From positions 1-58,530 of the forward strand of contig JASLQO010000017.1 in NCBI GenBank assembly GCA_030744435.1: a DNA stretch of 58,530 nt, read 5' to 3'. Position numbers and translations under genes: made by a program. The stretch is from JASLQO01 sp002327525 (lineage in GTDB: Bacteria > Pseudomonadota > Gammaproteobacteria > Pseudomonadales > Azotimanducaceae). A model generated the notes under the pieces. The model was not told the origin of the DNA. It was given only the letters and a program-made list of their open reading frames with translations, and made no database searches. Shown here in pieces: positions 17,609-26,256 of the stretch (position 1 is the first letter of the stretch; the number at the start of each line of letters is the position of its first letter).

Positions 17609-18808
17609 TCACGGGATCACCGACGGCACTTGGAGACGCCACAGTGAACTTCGCAGGCTCATGGTGAGCACTACCACCGCCATCAACAAAGACGAACAGA
17701 TCAACGCCTCGCGCGCACCGATGTGTTCGACCAGATACCCGCTCAGTAGCGCGCCCAGTGGTCCGGCTCCCACGAATGAAAACGCATAAAACCCCATCAC
17801 CCGCCCGCGCTGATCTTCCGGCGCGAGTTCCTGCATGATGGTACGCGACATACTCATCGCGATCCCACCACACGAGCCCCACCAAAACAGCACGAACACG
17901 AACCAGCCATAGCCCGGTGCGAACGCACTCACACACAGTGCGACGGCTCCGGCCCCCTGCGCCAGCATGAGTGCCCGGCCCTGCCGGTGCAGGTCTCCGT
18001 AGCGCACGAGCAGGACCATCGAGACCACGATTCCGAGAGAGTTAGCCGCATTTATGAAAGCGAGATCGGACGCCGACCCATGAAAAACGTCGCGCACCAA
18101 CAGGGGCAATGTCACCATGAACGAGCCCATGAAGAAAAGCGCCATGGCCACATTCTGGACTACCACCGCGCGCATGGGCGTGCTACCGAGCACGGTTTTT
18201 GCACCTTCCACGATCGATGCGACGAGGCTCAAGCGGCCCTGCTTCACCACGGGTGGCCGGATTTCGCGAATGTACAGAAAACCGATGGCTCCGGTCAGCA
18301 ACACCAGGCTCTGGAAACCGAGAATGCTCTCGGGTCCCAGAGTGTCCGCAAGGCTCGCGATCAGAAAGCCGACGATCTGAAGGCCGAATTGGATAATACT
18401 GGTCAACATCACAGTGCGCTGTATCCGCCCGCTGGCGACGACATTGAGCAAACCATCACGCGCCGGTGTGACAAACGCAGACGCACTGCCCATGATCACC
18501 GCGTACACCAACATGCCCGTCAGCGTGAGGCGGCCGGTGGAGACGAGCAGGAGCAGAACCAGAGGCGCGAATCCCGCGGCAGCCTGGCCCACTGTAGCGA
18601 CGATGCGGCCCCCGATACGATCGGCCACGCTGCCACCCAGCAGCATCAACAACATACCGGGCAGCAGCAGCGTCATCTGCGCCACCCCCACCATCTCCGG
18701 GCTCTCCTTCAATACCATGGTCACCAACCACGCAAACATCACGCCCTGGATGCCGAAGGCCATGAACCAGGAGCCCGTGCTGAGAAGGTAGAAGTGCAGA
18801 GGCTGCAT
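17609..18808 (-). CDS. MFS transporter of the enterobactin-exporter-like group
   Basis: This 399-residue protein has twelve predicted helices. It has LGGSVADRIGGRIVA in loop 2-3 and a middle loop with REIRPPVVKQG. It resembles the EntS/'transmembrane secretion effector' branch of the MFS. ATG 18808 (MQPLHFYLLSTGSW) is chosen because earlier in-frame Met codons give a non-hydrophobic extension. Its stop is two bases before HyuA, so it is the first gene of a MFS-hyuA-hyuB operon. It may import the cyclic amide or export a product; the sequence does not decide. Confidence 0.82.
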   Translation of the reverse strand: MQPLHFYLLSTGSWFMAFGIQGVMFAWLVTMVLKESPEMVGVAQMTLLLPGMLLMLLGGSVADRIGGRIVATVGQAAAGFAPLVLLLLVSTGRLTLTGMLVYAVIMGSASAFVTPARDGLLNVVASGRIQRTVMLTSIIQFGLQIVGFLIASLADTLGPESILGFQSLVLLTGAIGFLYIREIRPPVVKQGRLSLVASIVEGAKTVLGSTPMRAVVVQNVAMALFFMGSFMVTLPLLVRDVFHGSASDLAFINAANSLGIVVSMVLLVRYGDLHRQGRALMLAQGAGAVALCVSAFAPGYGWFVFVLFWWGSCGGIAMSMSRTIMQELAPEDQRGRVMGFYAFSFVGAGPLGALLSGYLVEHIGAREALICSSLLMAVVVLTMSLRSSLWRLQVPSVIP

Positions 18809-19037
18809 GCAACGCTGTCGATGTAAAGCCGCGCAGTATGGCCTGATCGACGGATAAAAGCCCGACCTGGCGTGCGCGTAATGCGACGGAACATCGCACA
18901 TCCGTGCGCCCGTTGCGGGCACACGACATCATCGAGATATCACAGTCTGGAAAAGTGGTTGAAATCGGCGCCACGGCATTGACCGCTCAGCTATACCCAG
19001 AGAGTGTGTCCTTCCACATACCTTTCGGAGATGCATC

Positions 19038-19241
19038 ATGCGAGAACTCACTGCAAACGAAATCGAGGCAACGACCGGCGGCGTACTGCCCATCGTCGGT
19101 ATTGGTATCGCGATCGCCAGCAAGCTGAGCGCTACCGGTCTCGCCGGTTGGGCGCTCAGCTCAGCCGGGCTGATTCTGTCGAGTTACCAGGTCGCCGAGC
19201 ACTACCTGGAACCGAAGCTGAAGCAAATTCATAACCAGTAG
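19038..19241 (+). CDS. Double-glycine leader peptide, candidate class II bacteriocin/microcin
   Basis: This is a 67-residue peptide. Residues 1-15, MRELTANEIEATTGG, are a typical double-glycine leader (Leu and Ile spaced as in LS/LT-x-x-E-I/L patterns, ending GG). Such leaders are cut by PCAT/C39 peptidase-type ABC exporters. The mature part would be 52 residues with a Gly/Ala/Ile/Ser-rich hydrophobic core (about residues 17-49) and a charged tail YLEPKLKQIHNQ. It has no Cys. CGGAG lies 8 bases before ATG 19038. A 9-bp perfect hairpin follows the stop, then two small membrane-protein genes that could give immunity. No C39 exporter is in the window. The leader call is strong; toxicity is inference. 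Confidence 0.65.
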   Translation: MRELTANEIEATTGGVLPIVGIGIAIASKLSATGLAGWALSSAGLILSSYQVAEHYLEPKLKQIHNQ

Positions 19242-19253
19242 GAACTCCCAGCG

Positions 19254-19275
19254 GTGGGCGCCGACAGGCGCCCAC
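19254..19275 (+). terminator. Perfect hairpin after the bacteriocin-like gene
   Basis: GTGGGCGCC and GGCGCCCAC form a 9-bp perfect stem with a GACA loop, starting 13 bp after the stop. No T-run follows. It would suit partial termination or mRNA protection, giving more peptide than downstream product. Confidence 0.55.
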
Positions 19276-19297
19276 TCCCGAACGACACGAATTCGAG

Positions 19298-19531
19298 ATG
19301 CAAACGACGCAGCAAACCGTGGACAAGCAAACCCGTGAGACCATCATCGGCGATTCGCGCCAACTCCTGTTCATGCTGACCGGCGCGGTGGCCGGGACCG
19401 TGCTGGGTCTGGTATTTCTGAATGGGCGCGCGAACATCGTTCTCGCCACCGTCATCTGCATGGCACTTGGACAGTTTCTCAATCGGTATCTGCGCCGCCG
19501 CGAGCGAAAGGCGCAAGAGCGGAACCAATGA
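19298..19531 (+). CDS. Small two-helix membrane protein, possible immunity protein
   Basis: This 77-residue protein has a polar N-terminus (QTTQQTVDKQTRETII), two predicted membrane helices (about residues 24-42 and 44-60), and a very basic tail RRRERKAQER. No named family is recognised. Its place 56 bp after a double-glycine leader peptide and 4 bp overlapping a second small membrane protein is typical for bacteriocin immunity or accessory genes. That role is inferred from position only. Confidence 0.5.
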   Translation: MQTTQQTVDKQTRETIIGDSRQLLFMLTGAVAGTVLGLVFLNGRANIVLATVICMALGQFLNRYLRRRERKAQERNQ

Positions 19532-19710
19532 TGAAGACAACGACAGTTGGATTCAGCATCTGGGTGATCAGTTGCGTTAGCATCGGTTTGGGCGCGCACT
19601 ACCTCAGCCACGGCGACCTCGCCGCCGTGTTGAAGGCTGCCCTGGCCATCGCCATTACCATGATCGGTCTGTTCTCACTTCGCTGGGGATGGCAGAAACT
19701 CAAACCCTGA
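19528..19710 (+). CDS. Small two-helix membrane protein next to bacteriocin-like gene
   Basis: This 60-residue protein has two predicted membrane helices (about residues 6-25 and 31-50) and ends WGWQKLKP. It starts at ATGATG overlapping the previous stop (ATGA), so it is translated with the previous gene. No family is recognised. Candidate immunity or accessory protein by position. Confidence 0.5.
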   Translation: MMKTTTVGFSIWVISCVSIGLGAHYLSHGDLAAVLKAALAIAITMIGLFSLRWGWQKLKP

Positions 19711-19839
19711 TCCGTTAGGGCAGTGTCTACTCCGAGGGCAGCGCAATGGCCTGCGGCCACTCTGCTGCGAACCCACTCATATCCCAACGAACGCAAACAA
19801 AAAGGGGGCACCACCCCGCGGGCGATATCCCCATTTTAT

Positions 19840-19915
19840 TGGCGTCCCCTAGGGGAGTCGAACCCCTGTTGCCAGGATGAAAACCTGGAGTCCTGGGCCT
19901 CTAGACGAAGGGGAC
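19840..19915 (-). tRNA. tRNA-Glu(TTC)
   Basis: The reverse strand gives a complete 76-nt tRNA with encoded CCA: acceptor GTCCCCT/AGGGGAC, D-arm CGTCTAGAGGCCCAGGAC, anticodon arm CCAGGTTTTCATCCTGG with anticodon TTC, and T-arm CAGGGGTTCGACTCCCCT. It closely matches gammaproteobacterial tRNA-Glu. Confidence 0.96.
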
Positions 19916-19976
19916 GTTGGACTGATCGCCGGCGTCGCGAATACGCGGTGTCAGCGAGCGGCGCATTCTATGAGTG

Positions 19977-20885
19977 CTACCCGGTTCCGTCAACAGAACC
20001 AGCGCTGGATTCCAGCAGGGTGCGGCCTATCCAGTGCCTGGCGAAATGCTGGGCGGTGCGGCCGCTGCGAACACCTCGCGCGAGCGCCCAGCGAAGGCAC
20101 GCCTTCTCCAGTGTCTGGTCCCATTCGACATCAATGCCCTGCTCCGCCGCCATCGAATCGACCCAGTGCCGTACCACGGCGAGATAGGCATCCTGCCGGA
20201 ATGGATAAAAACTCAACCATAAGCCGAAGCGGTCGGACAGCGAGATCTTCTCCTCCACGGCTTCCGACTGATGCAGTTCGCCATCCACCATGCGCGCTGA
20301 CTCATTGTCGGACATGTATTCCGGCAGCAGATGGCGTCGATTGGAGGTCGCATAGATGGCGACGTTACCGGCAGAGCGAAATACCGAACCCTCCAGCGCA
20401 CTTTTCAACACCTTGTAGGAGGCATCGTCAACTTCGAACGACAAATCGTCGCAAAACAACACGAACCGGTAGGGCTGCTCCCGCAGTGCGTGGGCAATCT
20501 CCGGCAGCGCCGCGAGATGGGTCTTGTCCACCTCCACCAGGCGCAAGCCCTGTTGTGCGTAACGGTTGAGCAAGGCATGGATCAGCGAGGATTTGCCGGT
20601 ACCGCGCGCCCCCCAGAGGAGCACGTTGTTGGCCGGATAGCCGGCAAGAAACTGCCGCGTATTGGCATCTATCTGCCGCTTCTGATCGTCGATCTCCAGC
20701 AGGTCTTCCATCTCGATGGCATCGAGGTCGACGTGCGCCGCAAACGAAGCGCCGAAGGGCCCGCCACGCCATACAGCCGCCGGATGCTCGGCCCAATCCA
20801 TATCTCGAAAATCCGGGACCCAACGCAGCAGCCTGCGTGCTAACTCCGATGTCTGTTCCACCAGCGATGCCGTGTTCTTGTCCAT
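19977..20885 (-). CDS. AAA-type ATPase of the DUF815 family
   Basis: This 302-residue P-loop ATPase has Walker A GARGTGKSS (about residues 93-101) and Walker B FVLFCDDLSF. It also has the DUF815-typical IYATSNRRHLLPEY (sensor 1), with ERF-like KISLSDRFGLWLSF afterwards. These AAA proteins are found in many proteobacteria; their client is unknown. ATG 20885 gives a normal N-terminus. It stands next to tRNA-Glu and is not clearly in an operon. Confidence 0.88.
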   Translation of the reverse strand: MDKNTASLVEQTSELARRLLRWVPDFRDMDWAEHPAAVWRGGPFGASFAAHVDLDAIEMEDLLEIDDQKRQIDANTRQFLAGYPANNVLLWGARGTGKSSLIHALLNRYAQQGLRLVEVDKTHLAALPEIAHALREQPYRFVLFCDDLSFEVDDASYKVLKSALEGSVFRSAGNVAIYATSNRRHLLPEYMSDNESARMVDGELHQSEAVEEKISLSDRFGLWLSFYPFRQDAYLAVVRHWVDSMAAEQGIDVEWDQTLEKACLRWALARGVRSGRTAQHFARHWIGRTLLESSAGSVDGTG

Positions 20886-20996
20886 GGATATTCCGTTCGA
20901 TTACTTCACTTCGGGCCAGCCATGCGGGCGATATCCCTACCCCGGAATGCTATACTTTTCGGTTCGCTCATTTGCATATCCGGGCGCACCTTCGAC

Positions 20997-21161
20997 ATGG
21001 CCCACATTCTGCCGAAAGACACGCAAGAAGAGCGCCGCAAGGGTCCTGAGAGCCGACGCGTCGCTACCGAGGATCGTCGCCATTCAGAACGTGTTGCGGA
21101 CGACATCAATCCGCGCCGCAATCCAGATACGCCTGGAAGGCGCTCTGCCGATACCCGCTAG
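20997..21161 (+). CDS. Possible small Arg-rich protein
   Basis: This 54-residue open frame from ATG 20997 has repeated RR-containing units (ERRKGPESRR, EDRRHSER, NPRRNPDTPGRRS). Such 'RR' linker-like sequences occur in real proteobacterial small proteins. No good ribosome site is seen, and it overlaps the end of the minus-strand gene at 21158 by 4 bp. Kept as a weak candidate. Confidence 0.3.
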   Translation: MAHILPKDTQEERRKGPESRRVATEDRRHSERVADDINPRRNPDTPGRRSADTR

Positions 21162-21538
21162 TGGGTACGCCTTAACGGCACTATATTGTCCCCCGCCCGA
21201 TTGAGAATCTCGCGGTCGAGCGCCTGACCGTGCAGTCCGATCTTACCTGCATCGAAAAAACGCAAATCGTAGCGCCGGGGACCCGACTCGCCCTCGCCAT
21301 GCAGCATCAGATCATGCCCGTGCAGCGACCAGGCGCCACGCTCTTCGCGACCTTCTACCAACAGACGATACGGCCCGCCCTCGAGCGTGCCGCCCAGTTC
21401 CAGACGCACACCGCTGTCACCATGCCATAGCCCTGGCAGGTGCAGTTTCTCCAACCACCTCAGGCGGTTCTGGCGGGCGCCACGCACCCACATGACGGCC
21501 GCCGCGGCGACGATGATGATCAGTAACAGCGAAGCCAT
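21158..21538 (-). CDS. Membrane-anchored hypothetical protein
   Basis: This 126-residue protein has an N-terminal helix (about residues 3-17, LLLIIIVAAAAVMW) followed by a soluble part rich in short beta-like stretches (GVRLELGGTLEGGPYRLLVEG). It is probably anchored in the inner membrane. No family is recognised. It is 15 bp after a DUF503 gene on the same strand and likely shares its transcript with the GNAT gene. Confidence 0.6.
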   Translation of the reverse strand: MASLLLIIIVAAAAVMWVRGARQNRLRWLEKLHLPGLWHGDSGVRLELGGTLEGGPYRLLVEGREERGAWSLHGHDLMLHGEGESGPRRYDLRFFDAGKIGLHGQALDREILNRAGDNIVPLRRTH

Positions 21539-21553
21539 TTGGCGAATGCTATC

Positions 21554-21838
21554 TCAAACCAGCCACTCGCGCTGAACATCGATGAGTTCCGCATCCACCG
21601 ACAGCTGTACGGCACGCTCCAGTTCCATGAGCGTGCTCTCCACCACACCCGAATCGGCGGCACTGGCGATGAACGACCACTGCGAACGCGTATGAGTATC
21701 CTGATGGCCACTTTCGCACACCGCGATGCTGGTGGTTTTGCCGTAGCGCTCACGGATCCCCTTTAACCGCTGGCGCTTCTCCTTCAGAGAACGACAGCCA
21801 CCGAGGTAGAAATCGATACGCAGCAGGCATGCTTTCAT
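21554..21838 (-). CDS. DUF503 family protein (YlxP-like)
   Basis: This 94-residue protein has the family hallmark SLKEKRQRLKGIRERYGKT at residues 17-35 and a later VESTLMELERAV helix. DUF503/YlxP proteins are small and found near rbfA in many bacteria; the exact role is not established. It overlaps the preceding GNAT gene by 4 bp. Confidence 0.85.
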   Translation of the reverse strand: MKACLLRIDFYLGGCRSLKEKRQRLKGIRERYGKTTSIAVCESGHQDTHTRSQWSFIASAADSGVVESTLMELERAVQLSVDAELIDVQREWLV

Positions 21839-22359
21839 GGTCGTCGCAGAAACCCGGGCTTGTCGAGCTCATAGAAGACTGTATCGAGACCATGCCATTC
21901 CCGACGGACCATGAAGACCATGCCGAGGCGCTGCATCACGTTCACCGAGCGTTGATTAGGGGTGTCGGTGGCAGCGATGATGCGTTCGAAGCTGCAGTCT
22001 TCGAAGCCGAATCGCAGCACTTCGGTGGTCGCCTCAGTCATCAGCCCCTCACCCCAGAATTCTGGCAGGATGCCGTACAGTAATTCCACGTGGTCGCCGC
22101 CTTCGAAGGCCCGGTGACCACAGAACCCGGCCAATCTGCCCGGTTGTGCAACGGTTTCGATGGCAAAGAAACCCGATCCCGAGTTGTCGAAATACGCCTG
22201 GCTGTTGCGAATGATCTCCTGGACGTTTTCACGGGACAGAATGCGATTGTCCCAGAGATAACGGCGCACTTCCGGAGTGATCCAGAATCGATGCAGCGCA
22301 GCCTCATCACACCTGGCAATAGGCCGCAGAACGAGCCTCTCGGTTCGCAAAGTCGGCAC
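21835..22359 (-). CDS. GNAT acetyltransferase (RimJ/RimL-like)
   Basis: This 174-residue acetyltransferase begins LRTERLVLRPIARCDEAAL, the usual start of RimJ/RimL-type N-acetyltransferases. It has a GILPEFWGEGLMTEA acetyl-CoA-binding motif (a Q/RxxGxG/A variant) and ATDTPNQRSVNVMQRLGM near the end. The substrate is unknown. It heads a small minus-strand operon with DUF503 and the anchored hypothetical protein. Confidence 0.88.
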   Translation of the reverse strand: MPTLRTERLVLRPIARCDEAALHRFWITPEVRRYLWDNRILSRENVQEIIRNSQAYFDNSGSGFFAIETVAQPGRLAGFCGHRAFEGGDHVELLYGILPEFWGEGLMTEATTEVLRFGFEDCSFERIIAATDTPNQRSVNVMQRLGMVFMVRREWHGLDTVFYELDKPGFLRRP

Positions 22360-22472
22360 GCATTCCCCCCTCAGCGAGCCCTTCCTACAGAATTTACCAC
22401 CAGCAGTTTGCCATAGCCGCCGGGATAAGCGAATAATTGGTGCTTCCCTGGGAGGAATATGGACGACGCACG

Positions 22473-23369
22473 ATGAAATTCAGCTTCTGGCCCAATCCAG
22501 CGCAGCCTTACGCGGAAGCCCTGGATCTGGCCAAACACGTGGAAGGCACCGGCTGGGACGGTATCTGGTATGCGGACCACTTCATGCCCAATGCACCGGA
22601 CACAAGCGCCCCCTGGCCGGAGGCATGGATCACGCTGGCCGCCATGGGCGCCAGCGTTCCGAGGCTGCGCCTCGGCACGCTGGTAACGGGCAACACGTAC
22701 CGTCATCCAGCCGTGCTCGCCAAGATGGCGGCAACGCTCGATCACATCACCGGCGGACGCGTCGTGCTGGGTCTTGGCAGCGGCTGGCAGGAAAACGAAC
22801 ACCATCAGTACGGCATCCCTTTCTACACCGTGAGCGAACGACTCGACCACCTGGACGAGGCCTGCCAGGTGATCAGATCGCTGTTCACCGAAACCAAAAC
22901 CGACTTTGCCGGTAAGCACTACCACCTGGAGGATGCTTCTCTTGAGCCCAAGCCCGTACAGCACCCGCTTCCCCTGCTGATCGGCGGAGGTGGGGAGAAA
23001 CGCACGCTGCGCATCACGGCCAAGTATGCGAACGAATGGAACGTGTGGGGAGACGTCGCAATACTCCGGCAGAAAATGGAAGTGCTGGACGCACATTGCG
23101 CGGACATCGGCCGAGATCCATCTGAGATTCACCGCACGGCAGTGGCGCTGTTGTTCATGAGTGAGGACAATGCTTTTCTAGAGCAAATGCGCAATGCCGA
23201 TCTGCAACAGCCTGCTCTGATCGGGACAGTGGATGAGATCTCGGACATCGTTCAGGAGTATGAGGATGCCGGTGTAGACGAACTCATCGTGCCTGACTTC
23301 ACGCTCGGCGCTCACCGCCAGAAGGTCGAAACGCTGGATCGATTCATCAAGCAGGTCGCCGGACGCTGA
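22473..23369 (+). CDS. LLM-class (F420-type) flavin-dependent oxidoreductase
   Basis: This 298-residue protein of the luciferase-like monooxygenase fold contains WDGIWYADHFMP, RLGTLVTGNTYRHPAVLAK and HITGGRVVLGLGSGWQENEH, all typical of F420- or FMN-dependent LLM proteins. A longer reading from TTG 22437 is open, but ATG 22473 (MKFSFWPNP) is the family start. The cofactor is not decided by the sequence; many such proteobacterial members use F420 or FMN. A deazaflavin-type protein is encoded at 25822. Confidence 0.88.
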   Translation: MKFSFWPNPAQPYAEALDLAKHVEGTGWDGIWYADHFMPNAPDTSAPWPEAWITLAAMGASVPRLRLGTLVTGNTYRHPAVLAKMAATLDHITGGRVVLGLGSGWQENEHHQYGIPFYTVSERLDHLDEACQVIRSLFTETKTDFAGKHYHLEDASLEPKPVQHPLPLLIGGGGEKRTLRITAKYANEWNVWGDVAILRQKMEVLDAHCADIGRDPSEIHRTAVALLFMSEDNAFLEQMRNADLQQPALIGTVDEISDIVQEYEDAGVDELIVPDFTLGAHRQKVETLDRFIKQVAGR

Positions 23370-23635
23370 CCGGGCCGTAACCACACCCGCCCAGGCGTTG
23401 CAGCGTACGGCGGAGGAAGAGATCGTCTCGATTCTACCGTGGAGCGAAAGCCGCGACGGCGGCAACTGCCTCTGCATCCCGACCAATACCGGCCACCACC
23501 CGGGCGAGATTGCCGGATCGGCAAAGCGGCTGATTCACGCTAACAGACCTTCACCGCCGGGCCTCTAGGCGACTTGAAAACGTGCGCGGCGCGGCGCATC
23601 TTAACGGCTCGCCGGTTCCGGGGAGGGGGACGCTC

Positions 23636-24646
23636 ATGGCCGATACGTTCGTGATCAGCTGCCGCAATATTCGGCGCGGCAGGTTTGGTGCGGAGCCGGA
23701 TCGCATTCGCTATCTACGCGTGCCGAAAGATGCGGACGATATTCTGCCGAAGCACGAGTCGTCATCCAAAAAACGCTGGCGCAACGGCGTCATCACGTCG
23801 GCCAACCGCGAGATCGACCCGCTGTCAGACTCCTGTGGCGATGTGCTGGTGTTCGTGCACGGATACAACAACGACACCGACGTCGTGCTGTGGCGCACGC
23901 GACAACTACAGGCTGACCTCAACGCCGTCGGGTGGAAGGGTAGAGTCATCGCCTTCGACTGGTCGAGCGACAACAGCACTCTGAACTATCTCGAAGACCG
24001 GGACGATGCCTCGTCTGTGGCCATCCATCTCGCCCGGGAAGCCGTGGCACTCCTGGTCGACTGCCAGTTTCCGCAAGACCACGACGATGAACCGTGCAAG
24101 ATGAACGTGCACCTGCTCGGCCACTCCACCGGCGCCTACGTGATCATGGAAGCGTTCGCGGATGCTGCACGCAAGGGAGAGTTCTTCAAGAAACCCTGGC
24201 GCATCGCGCAAGTCGCGTTCATCGGCGGGGACGTTTCGCGCAATTCTCTTTCGATGCAGTCTGACTGGTCGGGCCCCATGTACAGCCGCATCATGCGCCT
24301 GACCAACTACTCCTGCGGATTTGACAAGGCGTTAGCCGTATCCAACGCGAAGCGTCTCGGCACCTCCCCCAGGGCCGGACGCGTCGGCCTGCCGGACGGT
24401 TCGCATCATAAAGCGGTGAATGTCGACTGCAGCGACTACTTCCAGGGTAAGGATCCGCAACAGTCCGTTTACCGCGGCTCGTTCACGCACTCCTGGCACA
24501 TCGGCGACGACGCCTTCACGCTAGATCTGGCATTGACGCTGGAGGGTGAGATCGACAGGCACGCCATTCCCACGCGCCGTGCGACAAACCAGGGACTCGC
24601 GCTGCGCGGTGACGCTGCACGCCCGCAGTTTCAAGACCGCTGGTAG
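23636..24646 (+). CDS. Alpha/beta hydrolase of the DUF900 type
   Basis: This 336-residue protein has oxyanion region VFVHGYNN, FDWSSD after the next strand, and the nucleophile elbow LGHSTGAYV. This pattern is typical of DUF900 hydrolases (esterase/lipase-like). ATG 23636 has GGAGGGGG seven bases upstream; an earlier start at 23582 is unlikely. No signal peptide. The gene ends where a damaged gene begins on the same strand. Confidence 0.8.
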   Translation: MADTFVISCRNIRRGRFGAEPDRIRYLRVPKDADDILPKHESSSKKRWRNGVITSANREIDPLSDSCGDVLVFVHGYNNDTDVVLWRTRQLQADLNAVGWKGRVIAFDWSSDNSTLNYLEDRDDASSVAIHLAREAVALLVDCQFPQDHDDEPCKMNVHLLGHSTGAYVIMEAFADAARKGEFFKKPWRIAQVAFIGGDVSRNSLSMQSDWSGPMYSRIMRLTNYSCGFDKALAVSNAKRLGTSPRAGRVGLPDGSHHKAVNVDCSDYFQGKDPQQSVYRGSFTHSWHIGDDAFTLDLALTLEGEIDRHAIPTRRATNQGLALRGDAARPQFQDRW

Positions 24647-25320
24647 ATCTGTCGCGCCTACCAGTTCTCCACCCACGGGCGCAACACTACACCGATCTGG
24701 CCGCGGAATTCGGTGTCTGCACCGAAGCAGCGAGGCTTGCGTTGAACGAAGCCGCCGAATACGCCGTCGGCTGCTGGATGTCCCCCGGAACCGACCAGGT
24801 CGGCTCCTGGGCACCCTTTAACAACACTCCCACACACTACCTCGTCAGCATCGACCGTGAGCGAAAATGGTTTGGCCAGTGAGGCCTCGAGATCAACGCC
24901 ATCCGTTGGTTGGCGCCCGGCAAGGAAGTTCTAGTCGAAACCCGCGATCTCGCCACTGGGGAACTCATACGCGTACGCTACCGGGATGATGAGATTCTCG
25001 AAATAACACCGGACAGTACGGTCGGTCACATCAATCACCCGATGTGGAAGTGGGGTGAGTATCCGTCGCCGGAAAACTGAGAGCGCATGAATCTCTTCGC
25101 GTGCGAAGAAAACGTGTTCAGGTGGTCGCAAACCGATCCGGAATCAGCCGACGGTATCAAACCCCTGGAAGACTGGGCTTACGTCTTCTCAGGCGACCTG
25201 TTCAAGCGCCGTCTGGACGGCGACTATCTGTCCAGGATGGCAGAATATCGCAAAAACATGGGTGCACGATTGCACGAACGGGGCATGACCGGCCCCTGGT
25301 TCATGCCACCCAGGGCATGA
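24640..25320 (+). pseudogene. Damaged gene, weakly like organomercurial lyase (MerB)
   Basis: One frame runs from about 24640 to 25320 (226 codons) but contains two TGA codons, at 24880 and 25078. Both lie where Trp would fit (KWFGQ-x-GLEIN and SPEN-x-ERMNLFACEEN), so single TGG-to-TGA changes are likely. There is no start codon near the 5' end except CTG. The part LATGELIRVRYRDD, then NLFACEENVFRWSQ and PLEDWAYVF, is in the order seen in alkylmercury lyase-like proteins. The 77-residue piece from ATG 25087 may be annotated alone. The family call is tentative. Confidence 0.4.
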
Positions 25321-25403
25321 ATCGGTGCGCAATGAGTATCCGGGCGTGTGTCTGTGCACAAGCAGTGGGACAATACCGGCTTCATAGTTGAACCCAGGAA
25401 CGA

Positions 25404-25800
25404 GTGAGCGCGGTGGAAGTCGTACTGTTACCCGGCGATGGCATTGGCCCGGAGATCACCACGGCGGTATGCCGAATTCTGGAAGCTGCCGGTGCTCCCT
25501 GGAGTGGGTGCCCCGCGAGGCGGGGCTCGCCGCAATGGAAGAGAGCGGCCAGGTGCTGCCCGAGAAAACGCTCGAAGCCACCGGGTATTGCGGCATTGCC
25601 CTAAAGGGGCGCTGCTGATGTCCGCCGTGATGATGCTCAACTATCTCAGCGAAACCCAGGAGGACGAGCGCTATCACATCACCACCGAGCGCATTCGAGA
25701 TGCATACGACGCATCAGTGCAGGCACGTGATACCACACGCGATCTGGGTGGTTCTCTGGGCACGGCGGCATTCGCCGATGCGGTGATCGGGAGGTTGTAA
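25404..25800 (+). pseudogene. Isocitrate/isopropylmalate dehydrogenase relic, centre deleted
   Basis: The N-terminus from GTG 25404 reads VVLLPGDGIGPEITTAV, the start of NAD-dependent isocitrate/isopropylmalate dehydrogenases. One base is lost near 25495-25502 (a C run), after which the frame reads LEWVPREAGLAAMEESGQVLP and GIALKG. It then jumps at 25604-25618 into ALLMSAVMMLNYL and DTTRDLGGSLGTAAFADAV, the family C-terminus. About 220 central residues with the isocitrate-binding Arg and metal-binding Asp residues are missing. The junction holds CGCTG, which could have been in both parents. It is not functional. Confidence 0.75.
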
Positions 25801-25821
25801 CTCTCACCCCACACGACGGGA

Positions 25822-26256
25822 GTGATGCTCATGCTGAAATGGATCGTGCTCGTTGTCGTGGCAGCGCTAGTCGTCTCTGTCATATACCCAATCTTTTTGC
25901 GGGATGCATCTAACGTGCGGATCGCAGAGGAGATTCGAGCCCATCCGCATGGCGAGCGATCTCGGCGTACCATGCTGATCACGCTGGCCGATGGCCGCAT
26001 CTACCCGGTGAACTACCTACGTGAAGGGAACCTCGTTTTCATGGGGATCGATGGACGCTGGTGGCGCACGTTTGTCGGCGAAGGCGCTACCGTGGACATA
26101 CTGATCCGCGGTGAGCAGTTTTCAGGTCATGCAAAGATCGTGTTTGACGACCCCCACTACAAGGCGGACGTCTTCAGCCACCTGCGACCAACCGTGCCGA
26201 AGTGGCTCCCCGACTGGCTGAACGCCAAACTCGTCGTGATCACCCTGCAGGAGTAG
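25822..26256 (+). CDS. Membrane-anchored deazaflavin-type nitroreductase-like (Ddn/DUF385) protein
   Basis: This 144-residue protein has an N-terminal membrane helix (residues about 5-25) followed by a small split-barrel-like domain: ADGRIYPVNYLREGNLVFMG, DGRWWRTFVGEGATVDIL and GHAKIVFDDP. The pattern fits Ddn-type deazaflavin (F420) dependent nitroreductases, although Ddn's own residues are only loosely kept. GTG 25822 is followed by two Met codons, any of which could serve. It converges on the CocE-type hydrolase gene with 17 bp overlap. Confidence 0.55.
   Translation: MMLMLKWIVLVVVAALVVSVIYPIFLRDASNVRIAEEIRAHPHGERSRRTMLITLADGRIYPVNYLREGNLVFMGIDGRWWRTFVGEGATVDILIRGEQFSGHAKIVFDDPHYKADVFSHLRPTVPKWLPDWLNAKLVVITLQE

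Noticed and set aside
15520..17936. Extended 807-residue HyuA reading
   Set aside because: The extra N-terminal residues overlap the MFS gene and have no HyuA homology; ATG 17606 gives the conserved start.
18970..19037. Sigma-70 promoter for the bacteriocin-like gene (TTGACC then TATACC)
   Set aside because: The two boxes are only 7 bp apart, too close for a promoter.
24880..25080. TGA codons at 24880 and 25078 as selenocysteine
   Set aside because: They sit at likely Trp positions, lack a neighbouring Cys or redox motif, and the frame has no start; pseudogene decay is simpler.
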